From: Aquilaria yunnanensis
Lineage: Eukaryota; Streptophyta; Magnoliopsida; Malvales; Thymelaeaceae
Assembly: GCA_039654915.1 (NCBI GenBank)
Contig: CM077599.1
Span: forward strand, 10,480,501 to 10,544,500
Reading direction: 5' to 3'
Length of the DNA: 64,000 bases
Positions within the stretch are counted from its first letter, which is position 1. Each line of letters opens with the position of its first letter. The notes under the pieces are model-generated. The model was not told where the DNA came from. It saw only the letters and a program-made list of their open reading frames with translations, and searched no databases. The position numbers and the translations under genes are program-made. This document shows, piece after piece, positions 34,603 to 47,807 of this stretch.

Positions 34603-37600
34603 GTTTGGTTTCATTAGCATACCACTTTCCTTCATGGTCAAGTAATTTAGTTTTACTTGGAATTATATAGCTAAAATGTGACTTAAGAAACATTAGTACT
34701 GTTCATAAATACATCAACTATCTCCGTGGGAACAAATTTCATTGTCTTATCTACGAGTGTCCTATGCACTTGCTAGTAGAGTAAGTTTAAAACTTACATT
34801 TCATGATAGTCCTATATGTCAAATGAAGAAATCTAGGAACTAAGAGATCATACTAGTAATTTTGAGGGAGCAAATAAAGGGTTCTACCAACCAATAAATA
34901 AGAAAAAAAAAACCAAAATGAACGTGTTCTAATGAACAATAACTACCTACACTAATTGGTATTGCCTTTATTTAAAGTTCTTTGCTCCATTTTTGTTTTT
35001 GTTTTTGTTTTACTTAAGTTTGACATCAATTTATTTATATTATTATTAACTAAAATTTTTTGAAGACTTATAATTTTTAAATATAATTTAAAAAAATTAA
35101 CAAATAACAATATAAATAAACTTAAGTTAAACTTAAGCCATAAAACTAAATTAAATAAAAAAACCTATAATGGAGGGAGTATATTGAAAGAATAGAGCAG
35201 GTGGATGCTCCCGAACCATGGGCTTCCTAACTCCCATTAGTAAAGGCCTTTTGGGCCCTTTTGTTCAAATTCTCATTGCCAACTCAGCCTGGCAGCTTGC
35301 CATATTGGCGAAGTCGGAAGGTTATATGGCGATCTCAGTACTTTGAGCCATCACGTATGTTTAATTTCTCTCTTTAGGCTTAGTAAAGAAAAAAAATCAT
35401 AAAAATAATTACTACTACTTTGCAAAGAAATCATCATGATTTATTAGATAAATAGATTATTAGTTTATTAAATGATATTGGTTATGGCGAAAGACATTGA
35501 CATTGAAAATAAGCAGTTTTTTACAATCCAAAATGAAAATGCATTTTAAATTCATAAAAAAAAAGTCATTAAATCAAATGCCAACATTATCAAATATACA
35601 TTTTTACAAAAAAATGTTTAAAAAATATTTTAAAATCACTTTTTGATTCTTAAAATGTAATGTTTCAATAAATTGGCAATTTAGATAAATAATTGTTTTA
35701 TATAAGAATAATTCACAATAAGGTATTAATTTAATGCAAGACAAATTGACCCCAAATTTTTTAGTAGTGTTACATATACTAACATATTTACACTAAAATA
35801 TTACAAAATTTTGTACATCCAATCAATTTTTTAACATAGAATCATCTATAATATTTTAATACATTAGTTTTTTTGGATTTCTGGAGAGAGAAAGGCGATC
35901 GAGTAGAGGAATTATTTCCCCCAATTTAGGATGACAAAACGTAAGTGATATGAAAGGATGATGACTATGCCTTCCCATTTTTCTAATTCGAACAAAGAAA
36001 TGATACTAATTATGTTATCTCTCGTTTCCCATAATTCCCTGAATTCATATATACGTTAAACAGATGTTTGGTTCATGGATTTTCAAAATTTATGGGAAGT
36101 TTGATTGGAGGAAAGTTATGTTCATAAAAAGTGGGAATCTATAAAAATACAATCCTAAGTTTTCTATGCTTTGTTCAAAATTCAAATCTCACAAACAATG
36201 AAAATTTTAAAATTTTTATGCTTGGTTGAAGTATTTTGCATATTTCTTTAAACTTTGAGCATTGTGACTAAAATATAATTTCTTTCGACTTTAGGGGTAT
36301 ATTTTTAAATCCTGTAAAAGGTTTAGGGACTGAATGTATATTTTTAAGGACTACTTGCAATTTTTTCAAAATTTAGGGACTAAATATGTAATTTTGATGG
36401 ACTATTTTGTAAAAATTTTTAAGTTTGGGGACCAAAATGTAAATTATTGAAATTCAAAATATAGTGTAAAATTTTCAAACATAATTACTTTGAGAGTTCT
36501 TATTACTTGTTTAAAATTAGGAAAAAAAATAAATGGTACAAAAATGTGAATGATGAGATTCTTTGGAGAATAAGAATGAAGGATAATTGTTCAACTATTT
36601 GAACTAAATAAAAGATTACTAGGATTTTAACTTTCCAAACAATCTGAGTTTTCACAATTTTTGAACAAAAAGAAACTTACAACTTTTTATTCTCGTTTTA
36701 AAGATGAAATGTTCAACGTCTGTATTAAATTCGTATCCAAAATTAGGTATATAAGTATAGAATCTGAGGAGATATTAACACCTGAACCAGGTGAAGGGAC
36801 AACACGCGTGCAATCACTTAAAAGTGGAAAATGGCGATAGCTAAACATATTATTTCTGTTCCTTGAAAAAAGGAAAACAAATTGTTTTTGCACGCTATTT
36901 AAAATTTTGAATTCATCACCTAATAGATTATTAACGAGGTTTATGGTGTCTGTGCGTTGTTGCAGTTCAGTCAATGTCAACATTAAACGTGAATATAAAC
37001 AGTAGTGATCATTGATGAAGAAAATGAATTTTATAAAAAAGAAAAGTAAGAACCAGGATAAAAGAGCATAGTAAAGCTTTGGGACTAAGAGAGCAAAAAA
37101 AAAAAAAAATTCTACGTATCAATAGATAAACTGTGTAGACTAAAATTTTGTTTTAGAAAAGAGAAATAATATGAAAAAGTTAATAATATAAGATAAAGAG
37201 TGTAATTTCAGTTATAAAAAGTAGGCTTTAATGATTAATAATTAAAAAATAACAAAAAAAAGGTCTTTAGGGCAAGAGAGCAAATTTAAAGATTTTAAGA
37301 ATTGGAAGCTTAACCATCAACTTAATAAAGGAAAAAAAAATAAATGAAAATATTAGATAAAATGAATCAGCTTGAACATTACAAAAAGGTAAACAAATCA
37401 TAGTGACTAAAGTTTTGTTTTAAAAAATAATAATAATAAAATAAAATAAAATTCAAATGAAGTCTCTATAGTTGTTTAAAAAAGAATAAGAGAAACAAAT
37501 CGTGATCACTAATATTTTGCTCTAGAAGATAATAAATAAATAAATAACAAAAAAAAATTAGAGACCAAGAGAACAAATGGAGAGGTTTGGTGACCCTCAC

Positions 37601-38630
37601 ATCGTAGTAGATATTTTTTGTAATAAATTTTAATAATAACAGTGCGACACAAAATATGTCATGTGCTTCGAAACAATGAATATTTTGTTTGTTAATTAAA
37701 AACAATTTAATAAAATTTTTCATCTCATATTAACACAAATCTAATTTTTAACATTGATGAAAAATTTATCTATAAAAATTTACTTTCAAATTTAACAATT
37801 ATGGACCAAATTACTTTATTAAATTATAGAGCTTGAAGTAAATAATTGGTGCTACAAATCTTAATAATCAATAATGATAAAAAATGACAAAAATACAAAA
37901 CTATATTTAATATATGTTAATCAATTAACAATTCAATCATTAACTTAATAAAGATAAAAAGAAAAGAAAGTAAAAAAAAACTGACTAAAGTCAAATCAAC
38001 CAAAACCAGACCAAAAGTAGTAAAATTATAATGATTAAAGCTTAATTTTAGAAAAAAATAATAAAGAAAATAAAAAAAAGTTAGGATCAAGACAAAAAAA
38101 AATGGGAAAACTTTAAGTATTAAAGATTTAATAATTGAATTAATGAAGATAAAAAATGGTTTAACTAAAAAATAAACAAATTATAATTACCAATATCTTA
38201 CTTTAGAAGATAGTACATAAAAAACAACAAAAAGAAAAACTTGGAGACCAAGAGAGCAAATAGAAAATCTAATTAAATAGTTATAAAATTTTGGACTAAA
38301 ATATAACCCGGGTGTAACTCAGGTCCAAAAAATAAAAAGTTAAAAAGTTAGAGACTGAAACTAAGTTTTCACTAAAATAAAAGTGAAACAGGCTAAAACC
38401 AGAAAAATTACAATGTAATCACTCATAAAGGCAAGCGCCTTGTAAAATGAAATAAAATTAAACAAAGAACCAATTACATCATAAAAAAAGCAAAAAAACA
38501 AAAAAAAAAAGAAGATAAAAACAAGAAAAAAAAAAAAGACGCCGAAATCTAACTCAGCTCAACCAACCATAATAGTGACCCTATTCATCCAACATTGTTA
38601 ATCTTTAGAAGTTAGGAGTAATTCTCACGT
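34603..38630. other. AT-rich intergenic region, no gene seen
   Basis: Four kilobases of very AT-rich DNA. At about 34700-34800, minus strand, lies a third copy of the 'taagataagacaatgaaatt...cccacggag' module related to 18735-18815. A fold-back MITE is at 34985-35180. From 36290 to 36450 short phrases 'ttagggactaaatatgtaatttt' recur. From 37080 to 38260 the phrase 'gaccaagagagcaaa' returns at irregular spacing. The minus-strand frame 36983-36687 (98 codons) has no recognised family. Confidence 0.45.
34985..35180. mobile_element. Fold-back MITE, Stowaway-like
   Basis: The left arm ttgctccatttttg...acttaagtttgacat is matched by the reverse complement of the right arm ctccctccattat...gcttaagtttaac, so nearly the whole 190 bp folds back. 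The right end ggagggagtat is the 'CTCCCTCC' hallmark of Stowaway-type MITEs. Other members here: 16902, 46532 and 59690. Confidence 0.55.
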
Positions 38631-39029
38631 AAACTTGAGCGGTGAGATTTCAATAATTGCTTGTTGCGGAGTACAAACAAAGAGACACGCTGGCGTTGGT
38701 CGGCGGGCTCGTTTCTGCCAGCTAAACCATAACAACGCCCATAATTTGGCCAATGTCCAAATCCCACGTCCCCCATCAGAAGCTTCTCTCATGCTTCAAA
38801 GGCTTGGGAACCTTTTCGTTTCCATGGATCACTGACTTTGCTCCTCCATTTGTTTACTATATGTTACTACCACATTACTTGACGCATTTGAAAACTACGG
38901 CCTTTCGTGGAATTTTGGACCTTCCAAGAACTTGCACACCCTTCTTCTATCCTTGTCCAATAAGTTCAAAAATATCGTCGTCCTTCCCGGAATCGCTGTC
39001 TCAGTCTCTCTCTTTTGCCTGCAACAACA

Positions 39030-39701
39030 ATGTCCCTGAGCCAAAACATGTCGCTTCGACCAAGACCCGCGGTTTCTAAACAGCAATCTCAATCCGCGAG
39101 TTCAACTACAAACCAATTAGCAGAGACCCCGACATTGCCGAGCAGACCGCCATCGCCGGCCCAGCGCGCCATCTCCCAAACCCTCACGAGCACGGCCAAC
39201 CTAGCGAACCTCCTCCCGACGGGGACGCTCCTCGCGTTCCAGCTTCTTACACCGGTCTTCACCAACAACGGCTCGTGCGATTCCACCACGCGCTCCATGA
39301 CGCTCCTCCTCCTTGCACTACTCGCTCTCTCCTGCTTCCTCGCGTCCTTCACCGACAGCATCAAGTCGGCGGACGGCCAAGTTTACTACGGGTTCGCGAC
39401 GTTGAAAGGGCTGCTCCTGTTTGATTACCCGGACCCGTCGGGGGCGGGTCTGCCCGACCTGAGCAAGTACCGGATCCGGTTCATCGATGTGGTTCATGCC
39501 GTTTTGTCGGTACTTGTGTTCGGCGCCGTAGCTCTGAGGGATAAGAACATCCTGAATTGCTTCTATCCCGCCCCCCGACAAGAGACGAAAGAAGTTTTGG
39601 ACATCGGTCCGGTGGGCATCGGGCTAATCTGCAGCTTGTTGTTCTTGGTTTTTCCGACCCGGAGACATGGGATCGGGTACCCGATCACAGCTGGGAAATA
39701 G
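39030..39701 (+). CDS. DMP family (DUF679) membrane protein, DMP2-like
   Basis: Intact single-exon frame of 223 residues; the ATG at 39030 is the first in frame and sits in a good context (acaacaATGt). The N-terminal 50 residues are Ser/Thr/Pro/Gln-rich and cytosolic in type. The family signature follows: LANLLPTGTLLAFQLLTPVF (about 58-77), a Cys in NGSC, then hydrophobic segments at about 57-75, 90-108, 153-171 and 193-209 (four membrane spans), and TRRHGIGYP near the C-terminus. DMP proteins are plant endomembrane/vacuole/ER proteins tied to membrane remodelling in senescence; the related DMP8/DMP9 act in gamete fusion. The LPTGT, SFTDS, YYGFATL and PVGIG words resemble DMP2 more than DMP8/9, from memory. 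The gene is a GC-rich island in AT-rich DNA and has no lesions. Confidence 0.88.
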   Translation: MSLSQNMSLRPRPAVSKQQSQSASSTTNQLAETPTLPSRPPSPAQRAISQTLTSTANLANLLPTGTLLAFQLLTPVFTNNGSCDSTTRSMTLLLLALLALSCFLASFTDSIKSADGQVYYGFATLKGLLLFDYPDPSGAGLPDLSKYRIRFIDVVHAVLSVLVFGAVALRDKNILNCFYPAPRQETKEVLDIGPVGIGLICSLLFLVFPTRRHGIGYPITAGK

Positions 39702-39978
39702 TTGTCATGACCAGGAGCTTTTTCTTTTCCTTTTCCTCTCCTTTCAGCCAGACCTAAGCCCAGCTTCCTCTTGGTTACAAATTTATTGATCCCTGTTTTT
39801 GGGCAAAACATTTTTATTTGATCCGTTGTTATTTGAATTTTATCGTTTCCTTGGTTACAAATGTACATCGTTAAATAACACAATGGGAGATTAATGTGGC
39901 AAACGAGGAGTTCTTTGTCAACTCCTATTCCGTATGTGTTTATGTTAGCAAATAATGTTCAATCCCCAATTTTTTTTT

Positions 39979-40384
39979 GTAAATTACAATTTGTCTTCTG
40001 AGGTTTAGGGAAAGTTACATTTTACCTCTTACCTTTTTAATACAATTCGACAGTAACTTCTGAAATCTTAATTTAGACAATACATTGGCTATCTCCAAAT
40101 AATTTCAATTTGTATAATATTTTTTTTATAATTAATTGACATTTAAAAAATACTATTTTAAAAACTGAAAGGAATATAGAAAGAAAAAATTGATAATTTA
40201 AAATATCCATTTACTATAAAAAAAAATACCATACAGATTCAAATTACTGAAAGATGACTATCATAATGACTAAATTAAGATTTTAGGAGTTACTGTCGGA
40301 TAGTATTAAACAGGCAGGAGCAAAGTGTATATTTCTATGAGAGGGAAAGTGTAATTTTAACCTTAGGGCAAATTGTAATTTTCC
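39979..40384. mobile_element. Small non-autonomous TIR element, about 405 bp
   Basis: The left end gtaaattacaatttgtc and the right end caaattgtaattttccg are inverted; further inward, ggtttagggaaagttacatt pairs with aaagtgtaattttaacc. The core shares ataccatacagatt and neighbouring words with 1395-1690. No coding capacity. The target duplication is unclear. Confidence 0.5.
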
Positions 40385-41330
40385 GTTTGTTTTTTGTCGG
40401 GTGTGAAGTTATATTGCGTGGAAAATGCTTGAGGATTTAGATCCTCTTCAGCAAATTGCACATGGCAACATAATTTCTATGATATTTCTCTAGATTAAAA
40501 AAAAAAAAAAAGAACCCAGGATCATTTTCATTAAATTGTCAGACAAACAATATTTTAAATCGAGTCAACAACCAGATTATTGACTTGAGGGCTAATGTTT
40601 CTAGTTGACATTTGAAGGTTTAATATTTAATATCTCACTCATCCATTGCCTCTCCCTCCATGTATTACAAAATAAAAAATATTTTAGATTGAGGATCAAT
40701 TCGTCTTATTTTTTTTAAAGCTGATTATTTCATTTTTTTGGTATAAAATTATAATCCTTTTTTCCCCAATTTAACAACTCACTAAAAAACACATTATTTT
40801 TTATTTAATTGATTTTTTTTGTCCAGAACTAACACCATTTGCAAGTTAACATTCTATCTATCTAATGTTACCTAAATAAAATTTTTGAGAAATTTATGAT
40901 TTTTTTATCCAACCGAAAAAAGAAAATTTAATAAAAAATATAATTTTTAAAAATTAATTAAAATTACCTTTCAAACTTCTTAGGTTGTTGAGTTTCAATT
41001 GGTATATGAGTTGATTTAAAAATTAAAAAAAATTGAGAATAATGGATTAAATAATTCATTATTTAGTATATCTCAAACCTTAAGGTAGACAAAAAGAAGA
41101 GGACGAGCTGAGCTATTTGGAAATGAATTAAAATCCAATGACTTTATTAAAGATATTGAAATATTACTAATCTAACTAGAAATTGACTAAAGCAATTAAG
41201 TTCGGTTGGTTTGAGTTTGCTAAACAAACCAAACTAGACCAAAAGGAACCATTGTGAGAGAAATTGGATTTAGCAACAGTTGAATCTAGGGGTATAAACA
41301 AACATAATGTTTGGTAAATTGTTCGTAAAC
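40385..41330. other. AT-rich intergenic stretch
   Basis: No gene, RNA or defined repeat seen. Near 41285 the words taggggtataaacaaac recall the termini of plant non-autonomous elements, but a matching partner was not found with confidence. Confidence 0.35.
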
Positions 41331-41334
41331 CCAG

Positions 41335-43786
41335 TGATAAATGGTGGACCTAACCGGCTTGGGACCGGCTGAGCCTGGGTCTGGGCAGGCTGTGTGTGCT
41401 TAGGCATGGTCTTAGTTTTTTAATTTTTAATTTTTTAAATTTTTTTGAAAATTATTATTTATTTTTTTAAAAATATTTACTTATTTTTCAATTAAAAAAA
41501 ACACCATAACCGGTGCAAATTTTATTAATAACAAAGCGAAGCAGCACTTACAAAGAAATTGGAATAGGCCTTGCATGACAAATGGTAAAATGCTCCAAAA
41601 AAAAGAACTAAAATGAAAACTTATGATTTGTGTTGTACAACATAATTATATCAATTACATTCTAAGAACCAAAAAGAAAAATCTAGGATGTAGAAGCACC
41701 GTCATTATCTTGCATCTCATCTTCTGAACTTGTTTTATTTTTTTTTTTTAAGATACCAAGGCCTCAGTCATGGTTGTAGACACAGACCTTCACTACTTCT
41801 GGCATCAACCTTGCACGTTTCTTTAAAAGGACTCGTTTGTCGGCACTAAAAGTGGACTCTAATGTAACGGTGGGAACCAAAAGTGCAAGAACTTCCTTCG
41901 TGATGATGGAGAGAATTGGAAATCTGCCACTTTTTGCTTTCCACTACTCCAAAATGCCATCTTCACTTGTTTCAAATGAGGTGTGGGTGTAATCATATAC
42001 TTCCGGTAAGCCAAATGATGTGAATTGGGGACGCTTGAACAGTTGTTCCACGGGGCTGAATGATGTTAATGATAAGGAGGATAAAACGCCAATGGTTGAA
42101 GATGATGTTGGTTTTACCTGTTTCGCGGGGTTGAATGATGTTGATGATGAGGAGGATAAGTGCCAATGGTTGAGGATGATGTTGGTCTTACCTTGTTTTT
42201 GTAACAGGATGATACTCCTTATAAAGCTCCTGCAAGTGCTCATTTATTTCAGCCATTATAGCTGAACAACTAATAAGATTCATATCCAAGAAACTGTAGT
42301 ATCCCTCAAGTAAAGACAATGTATTGGTAATTTTCATAGTTGGGTCAAGTGAATAAACAAGTAAAAAGATGGGGCGTATTTTTGTAAAATATGAAACTCA
42401 CATGTCCTTCATTGCATTGATGGTGTTCTTTAGAAATGAATCAGTCCTGTACTGATTGAAAACATAAACAATATTTATCAAATACATTAAAACTTTATGG
42501 GTAGTGAGATAGTAAACATTAGAGAAAAAAATAGTTGCTTCATTAAAATACTGTAATAATTGACAAAGTTTGTAACACTTATTCTACATTTCAGTCGTTA
42601 GAAGTTCGAAGCTTGATTTCAAGTTCAAAAAAATAGTCAATAGAGCTGCATATGGATATGTATCCATCAACATCTCATACATTGAGCTCCAACAGGTGAA
42701 ATAATCAAGTTTACAATGTTTCCATGAAAATGGTTAGTTGTTTTGAAGACAAGATTTTTTTGAATTCCTAACATATTTTGGGCCATAACTTCAAATATAG
42801 TAATACATCATAGATTGGATGGATTTTTTGTCTACAAAATCTCAAGCCTTTTTTGCACACACAAGTTAAAATATGACACATGCATTTAACATGGAAAAAA
42901 AAATACTATTCTGAGGGGGTTTCAATACATAACAGAGTTCTTGGGCTGCAAAATCATTATTAGAGGCACTGTCAAAATTAATACAGAAAACTTTGTCAGC
43001 ACAAAAAAATTCATGAAGTATATCTAAGATGCATTGATAGATATTATACCCAGTGTGGTCATATTTCATATATTTGAAAACAATAATATTTTTTTGAATG
43101 ACCCAATCCTCATCTATCCAATGTGCAGTAACATAAAAATAATCCAGGCCTATAGGAGACGTCCACATGGCACTTGTAAAATTAATTTAATGATGAAAGA
43201 TTAATGATAAATTAAGAAGATATTAAGAAGAAATTATTAGAAGATTAAGAAAATTGGTGAAAGATTAAAAGACCCAAGGAGAATTGTAGAGAAAGTAGTG
43301 GATGTAGAAAGGAGAGTATAGGAAGTTGTGTGAGGAAGTAAGGAAATGAGGGTGGGTATTTATAGAAGTGGCGAAATTTTGGTTGGACGAAAATAACCTT
43401 AAAAACTAGCCGTTTTTTTAATGTTGGAATGGGGTAAATTAGGTTTTGGACGTTTCTACCCGTTTGAATCAATCGCAGGTCCTTTAAGTGTAATTTCACC
43501 ATTTTAAAAAAAGAATCTGCCAGTTGTTAGGAATGTTTTGAAAACGGTAAGCTAGGACTGAATTGGCATAGACCGTCCATGCCTAGGCCGAGCCAGGGTG
43601 GGCCTGATTTTTCTCGCATGCCTGGGCAAGTTCTGTGCTACTCTTCCTTAGGCCCATACATGGCCCAACTTCTCCCAAGCCTTCTCTGTGCCATGGTGAT
43701 CCGTGCTTTGACCAAGTTTGGGGCAAATTTGACCCGGGCTGGTTCCAAGGTTGGGACGGGTTGATCCAATCCAGTGTTCACCTCTA
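41335..43786 (-). pseudogene. hAT transposase remnant (BED/RICESLEEPER type)
   Basis: Minus strand, N- to C-terminal from right to left. 43168-42866: MWTSPIGLDYFYVTAHWIDE and DKVFCINFDSASNNDFAAQE, the RNase-H-like core with the conserved D-N/S-A-S-N-D block. About 42895-42830, in another frame: HVKCMCHILTCVCKKGLR, the Cys/His stretch that follows. 41945-41765: KSGRFPILSIITKEVLALLV then PTVTLESTFSADKRVL, the C-terminal hAT dimerisation region, where other members read VASESAFS. Between these parts the frames are broken or lost. The right end contains TAGAGGTGAACACTGG (reverse complement, ending at 43786) and GC-rich flanks with gcctaggc; the left GC-rich flank is at 41340-41415. The termini and target duplication are not settled. 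It is not active. Confidence 0.8.
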
Positions 43787-43986
43787 ATGTGAACCATTTG
43801 AGAGAGGTTCGTTATGTTCATTTGTTTAATTAAACAAGCGAACACAAACAAATTTTTTATGTTCAATTAGTTACACAAAAAAACATGAACAAGATCTCAT
43901 TCGTTTATTTACATTCACAAACCGTTTGGTTATAGTTTGTTTATGTTTATTTATTTATTTGTTCATTTATGTCTATTTGTTTGTTT

Positions 43987-43989
<3 letters not shown>

Positions 43990-44022
<33 letters not shown>
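43990..44022. repeat. (AT)n microsatellite
   Basis: An uninterrupted AT dinucleotide run of about 33 bp. Around it (43800-44020 and 44270-44370) are 'gttcatttgtttatt' and 'aaacgaacatgaaca' words in inverted relation, likely remnants of another small element. Confidence 0.8.
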
Positions 44023-44025
<3 letters not shown>

Positions 44026-44029
44026 ATTA

Positions 44030-47000
44030 GTGTCCACCTACTCCACACACACATGATTATGCTTTAATTTCCCCTAAATTAATTTATTATCTTTGTTTTC
44101 TTAAACATAATTAGTCACTTTCCTCTCATAGTATGAATCTACTGCAATATCAAGCCGAATCTCATAGCCCTAACCTATAATTTCTCTCACCATTGCCTAT
44201 TATCTTGTCAGTCATTGCTAGACTCACTCCAATTCAAATTGTTGGTAGCCATCAGTTTTAATTGTTCGTATTCATTTATTAATAAACGAATGAACATGAA
44301 TAGAGAAGTTGCATTCATTTATTGTTCATGTTTGTATTCATTAAAAGTTAAACAAACGAACATGAACATATCTAATCACTTTATACTCTTTGTTTGTTTT
44401 TTGCAACAATGTCTATCAATTATCATTAAAATCAGTCTCCCCTATATCAAAGCTTTATGAGTAGTGAAGTGAGTATACCTCTAATTTTTTATGAGCCTTC
44501 TCTATATAGTGGTATTTAGAAAGATTATGAGCATAGGTTAAGTAAATTACATGTACTTCATCACATTATGCACACTAATAGAGTGGCATGACATGGGAAA
44601 TTGGTAACATTTTCCCTAACTACAAGTGCAAAAGCTTAAATGAGGTGATGGTACTCCTCGGGAGAGTCTCAAGCATTTGTTGAGGAACACTCATAGTTTG
44701 TCTCAAGTGAGCTGGTGGGCTATCTATTTGGGCCAGGGTACTTTAAGCCTAAATAGTTCCTAATGCGTATGTTTCTTAGATCTCTTGAGGAGCTTTCATA
44801 AGGACCTTGCAAAGAACCTGAGATGTATCATCATAGATCAACATCCATTGTTCAAGAGTTGATACTTAAATCTTCATCAATTGTTCTACAACACATTAAA
44901 CTCCATTAAAGGTAGGTTGAAGCCAAATAAGTCACTCAAGTTTTATATATGGATTAAATAATCCATCAACCTTGTTTGGCCATATCTACCACTAGGACTA
45001 TAAATGAATATAGCATGCAATGAGTGACTTAATCTTGTATATGAATATAAGCCTGATATTTTATTCAGCCAAGTCTTAAGAGTGATATGTTTGAGTTAAG
45101 CTTAAACTTATTGAGATTTTACTATTGTTATATTAAATGATACATATATAGCTCCTTAAATTTTATCATAAACTTGAAAGAGTATCATTATAATGAGTGC
45201 TCACCTTACCCCCTAAACGCAAGTGATTGTTACAAGTAGCATCTTGAAGTTTCTATAGTTATTTTATCTTAATATTGTCAAGCCTATTAAGTTAAGCTCA
45301 AGCCTAGACTTTCATGCTTTAGATGGCTCATTCACAGTACTATCCGCCATCAAAACTTATTAAATGTGCCAAATAACCCATTTGTATGTTACTACCTTAC
45401 CCCACCACTTTAGCCATATGCTACTGGCAAATTGAAAGTTTGACTTCTTCCAAGACAAAGTCACTAGGTTAAGCATAATAGTGACAAATGCCCCCATTTT
45501 ATTGACAATACCTATATACAAGAATAAGACATATTGTACCATTGACCATTGTTCAACCCAGTGCTTAATTGAACATACACCCATCAAGTGACCATTAACT
45601 TGGGAAAACTCACAAAGAAAACTTTTGTAAAATAAAATGGTTGTAGGGTTACTTAGGTAGTTAGGTTTCAAATTTCTAATATGGGAGAATATGAACAATC
45701 TTTAACAAATGAAGCCTATCATAAAAAGTAAAAAAACTTCACCTGCTAAGACCTACTTCTTTTGAAGTTAATGTGGCAAAAGAACGTGTTACCAATGGGC
45801 CAAACTTGACCTGGTTTGTGCTTGAATTAGAATAGGCATGTAAGTTGGTAAAATTACACCATGTTCCATTTGTTTACACCAATGAGGCCAAAGTTGTTCT
45901 TCATCTCTGTGAAGCCTTTAGGCCACCCGTAAATGGTTACTGAGATTGTCATTTGACGTATTGTATTTTTCATTACATGGTGAGTCGCACACCTAATGTA
46001 GGCTATGAACGACCTTTAGTCAAGAGGAGTTCTGATTTAGTCAGGGGTCGTAAAGTGGGGGAATGAGTGGTAGAATAGGGCAAGGCTTCGCTAATAGGGG
46101 TTGTCCAACTAGATCTATGTTGTATGACCTTTGATGGGGCTTGCATGAATCAATCAGGCATCCAACCATTGACATCATGCTTCAATAGATCGTTTCATGC
46201 CTGAATTGAGATCATACCATGTTGGGAGCCCTTTTATGCACAGTGGGATACACGATTGGTTAACACTAGGGTTGTTAGAGGCCAGACGGGGAGAAATGTG
46301 GTTGGGTGACGCCTGGCAATATAGGGGTTGAGGTATAATTGTAAATTTGGGCAAGTTTAGGACATGTGTTAGAATTCGTGCAAAAGTAGATCATACGACA
46401 CATTCCACATGAATTGAAATGAATTGCCTGTTAGTCAACAACAAGTTGGTTTATTGGCCATTTTTAGAAGCATTAGTGGTGGATGCTTCCTAAAAGCGGG
46501 AGCAAAAAGTAGGAGTGAGACTGAAAAAATATTACTACATCAATCCTATGTTTTTTTGCATCATTTGATTTTTTTACATAGTTTGACTTGAATTTATTCA
46601 TATTAGTATTTGTTAGAAAAAAATTTGTAAAAAATATATTTAGAAACCATATGTCTTGATTTATCATTCTTATATAAAAGTTCTTCATTTGTATACTAAA
46701 ATGTTGAAAATAAAAAAATCATAGATTAATTGTTGAAAAGTGAATGATGCAAAAAATTTAAGGTGGAGGGAGCACTTTTTAAAATTTAAGTAAGTAAAAA
46801 TGTTATAAAAATGAGAGTAGTATCAGTAGTTGAGAACGTAGACAATAGCAACAATCTAAAATAGAAAAATTATGTAAATTAATATGGATGTTGGCTAGCA
46901 AAAATTAGTTGAGCTATTTGGCTTAAAGGCAACTTTAGTTTTTATTTTGTCCTTCTTCCAAAAAATACTACTACTATTATATAGGGGTGAGCATGGGTTC

Positions 47001-47800
47001 GAAATAGGCTATGTTCTAAAATTTTTTTACCCAACCCAAGAACCGAGAACCGAGAACAAAAAAAAACCAAAACCATGGTTCTGATCTTTTTAGTTATGGC
47101 TATCGGGTTTTTTGATTTATATAATATATCTATAACAATATTTACATTCAATTAAATTGCATTCACAACCAGTTTATGAAATATTTAACATAATACATAA
47201 CTAAATCCATATCTAAATGGAAACATCCGTAATAATATTCAAAGAGTTTCACATGCTGTTACATAATGCAACAAGAAGATGTATTTAGTTGCATGTGATC
47301 TCACAAAATGCCTTTGTAAATTTTGGAAGATCATTGATCAGATACTTTATCTTCTTTCTTTTATTTGTACAAAGAAAACAATATTCAATCTGATACATAT
47401 TCGCTTGCTACTTAAACCAAACCAACCACTATGTCATTGTAATTTCTTACAATATGAAAACGTAAATAATTTCCTATCCCCTGTTCCAATTTATATTCAA
47501 GATTAGGAATATTAGTTTTAGGGTTTAATATAAAAAGCTAAAACACCATCATAATTCTTTATTTTTTCAATATATAAAAATATGTATAATTTAGTAATAT
47601 CATAATTTTAGTTCGGTTCCATATAGAACCAAAATCAACATAAAAATCATCAATTCTCATATATATGGAACCAACCCATAAATTATGATAAATTTTTACT
47701 TAACCTAACCCAATAGAAATGATTTAGGTTGAATATTTCTGTCAGCACTGCAGGAGTCGGCGCTGCCAGTTGGCTAGTGTGGTGTAGTGGTCCGAATATT
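44030..47800. other. Region without a supported gene
   Basis: 44.5-46.45 kb has more balanced composition than its surroundings, and the minus-strand frame 45698-45360 (112 codons) is aromatic-rich (KHWVEQWSMVQYVLFLYIG), which resembles retroelement or plant-mobile-domain sequence only loosely; I make no call. 46532-46774 is a MITE. The rest is AT-rich up to the BASS gene promoter. Confidence 0.35.
46532..46774. mobile_element. Fold-back MITE, Stowaway-like
   Basis: Left arm tactacatcaatcctatg then tttttttgcatcatttgat; right arm aatgatgcaaaaaattta then ggtggagggagca, whose reverse complement matches the left. The core tttgacttgaatttattcat is shared with the copy at 34985. Confidence 0.5.
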
Positions 47801-47807
47801 TTCAATC

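Noticed and set aside
36687..36983. A 98-codon minus-strand frame
   Set aside because: AT-rich context, no motif, no splice partners.
39089..39581. Minus-strand frames opposite the DMP gene
   Set aside because: Shadows of the GC-rich DMP coding sequence.
41285..41300. A possible left terminus 'taggggtataaac' of another small transposon
   Set aside because: No convincing inverted partner or target duplication was found.
45360..45698. A 112-codon minus-strand frame considered as a retroelement gag or plant-mobile-domain fragment
   Set aside because: The resemblance rests only on aromatic content; no conserved motif could be aligned.
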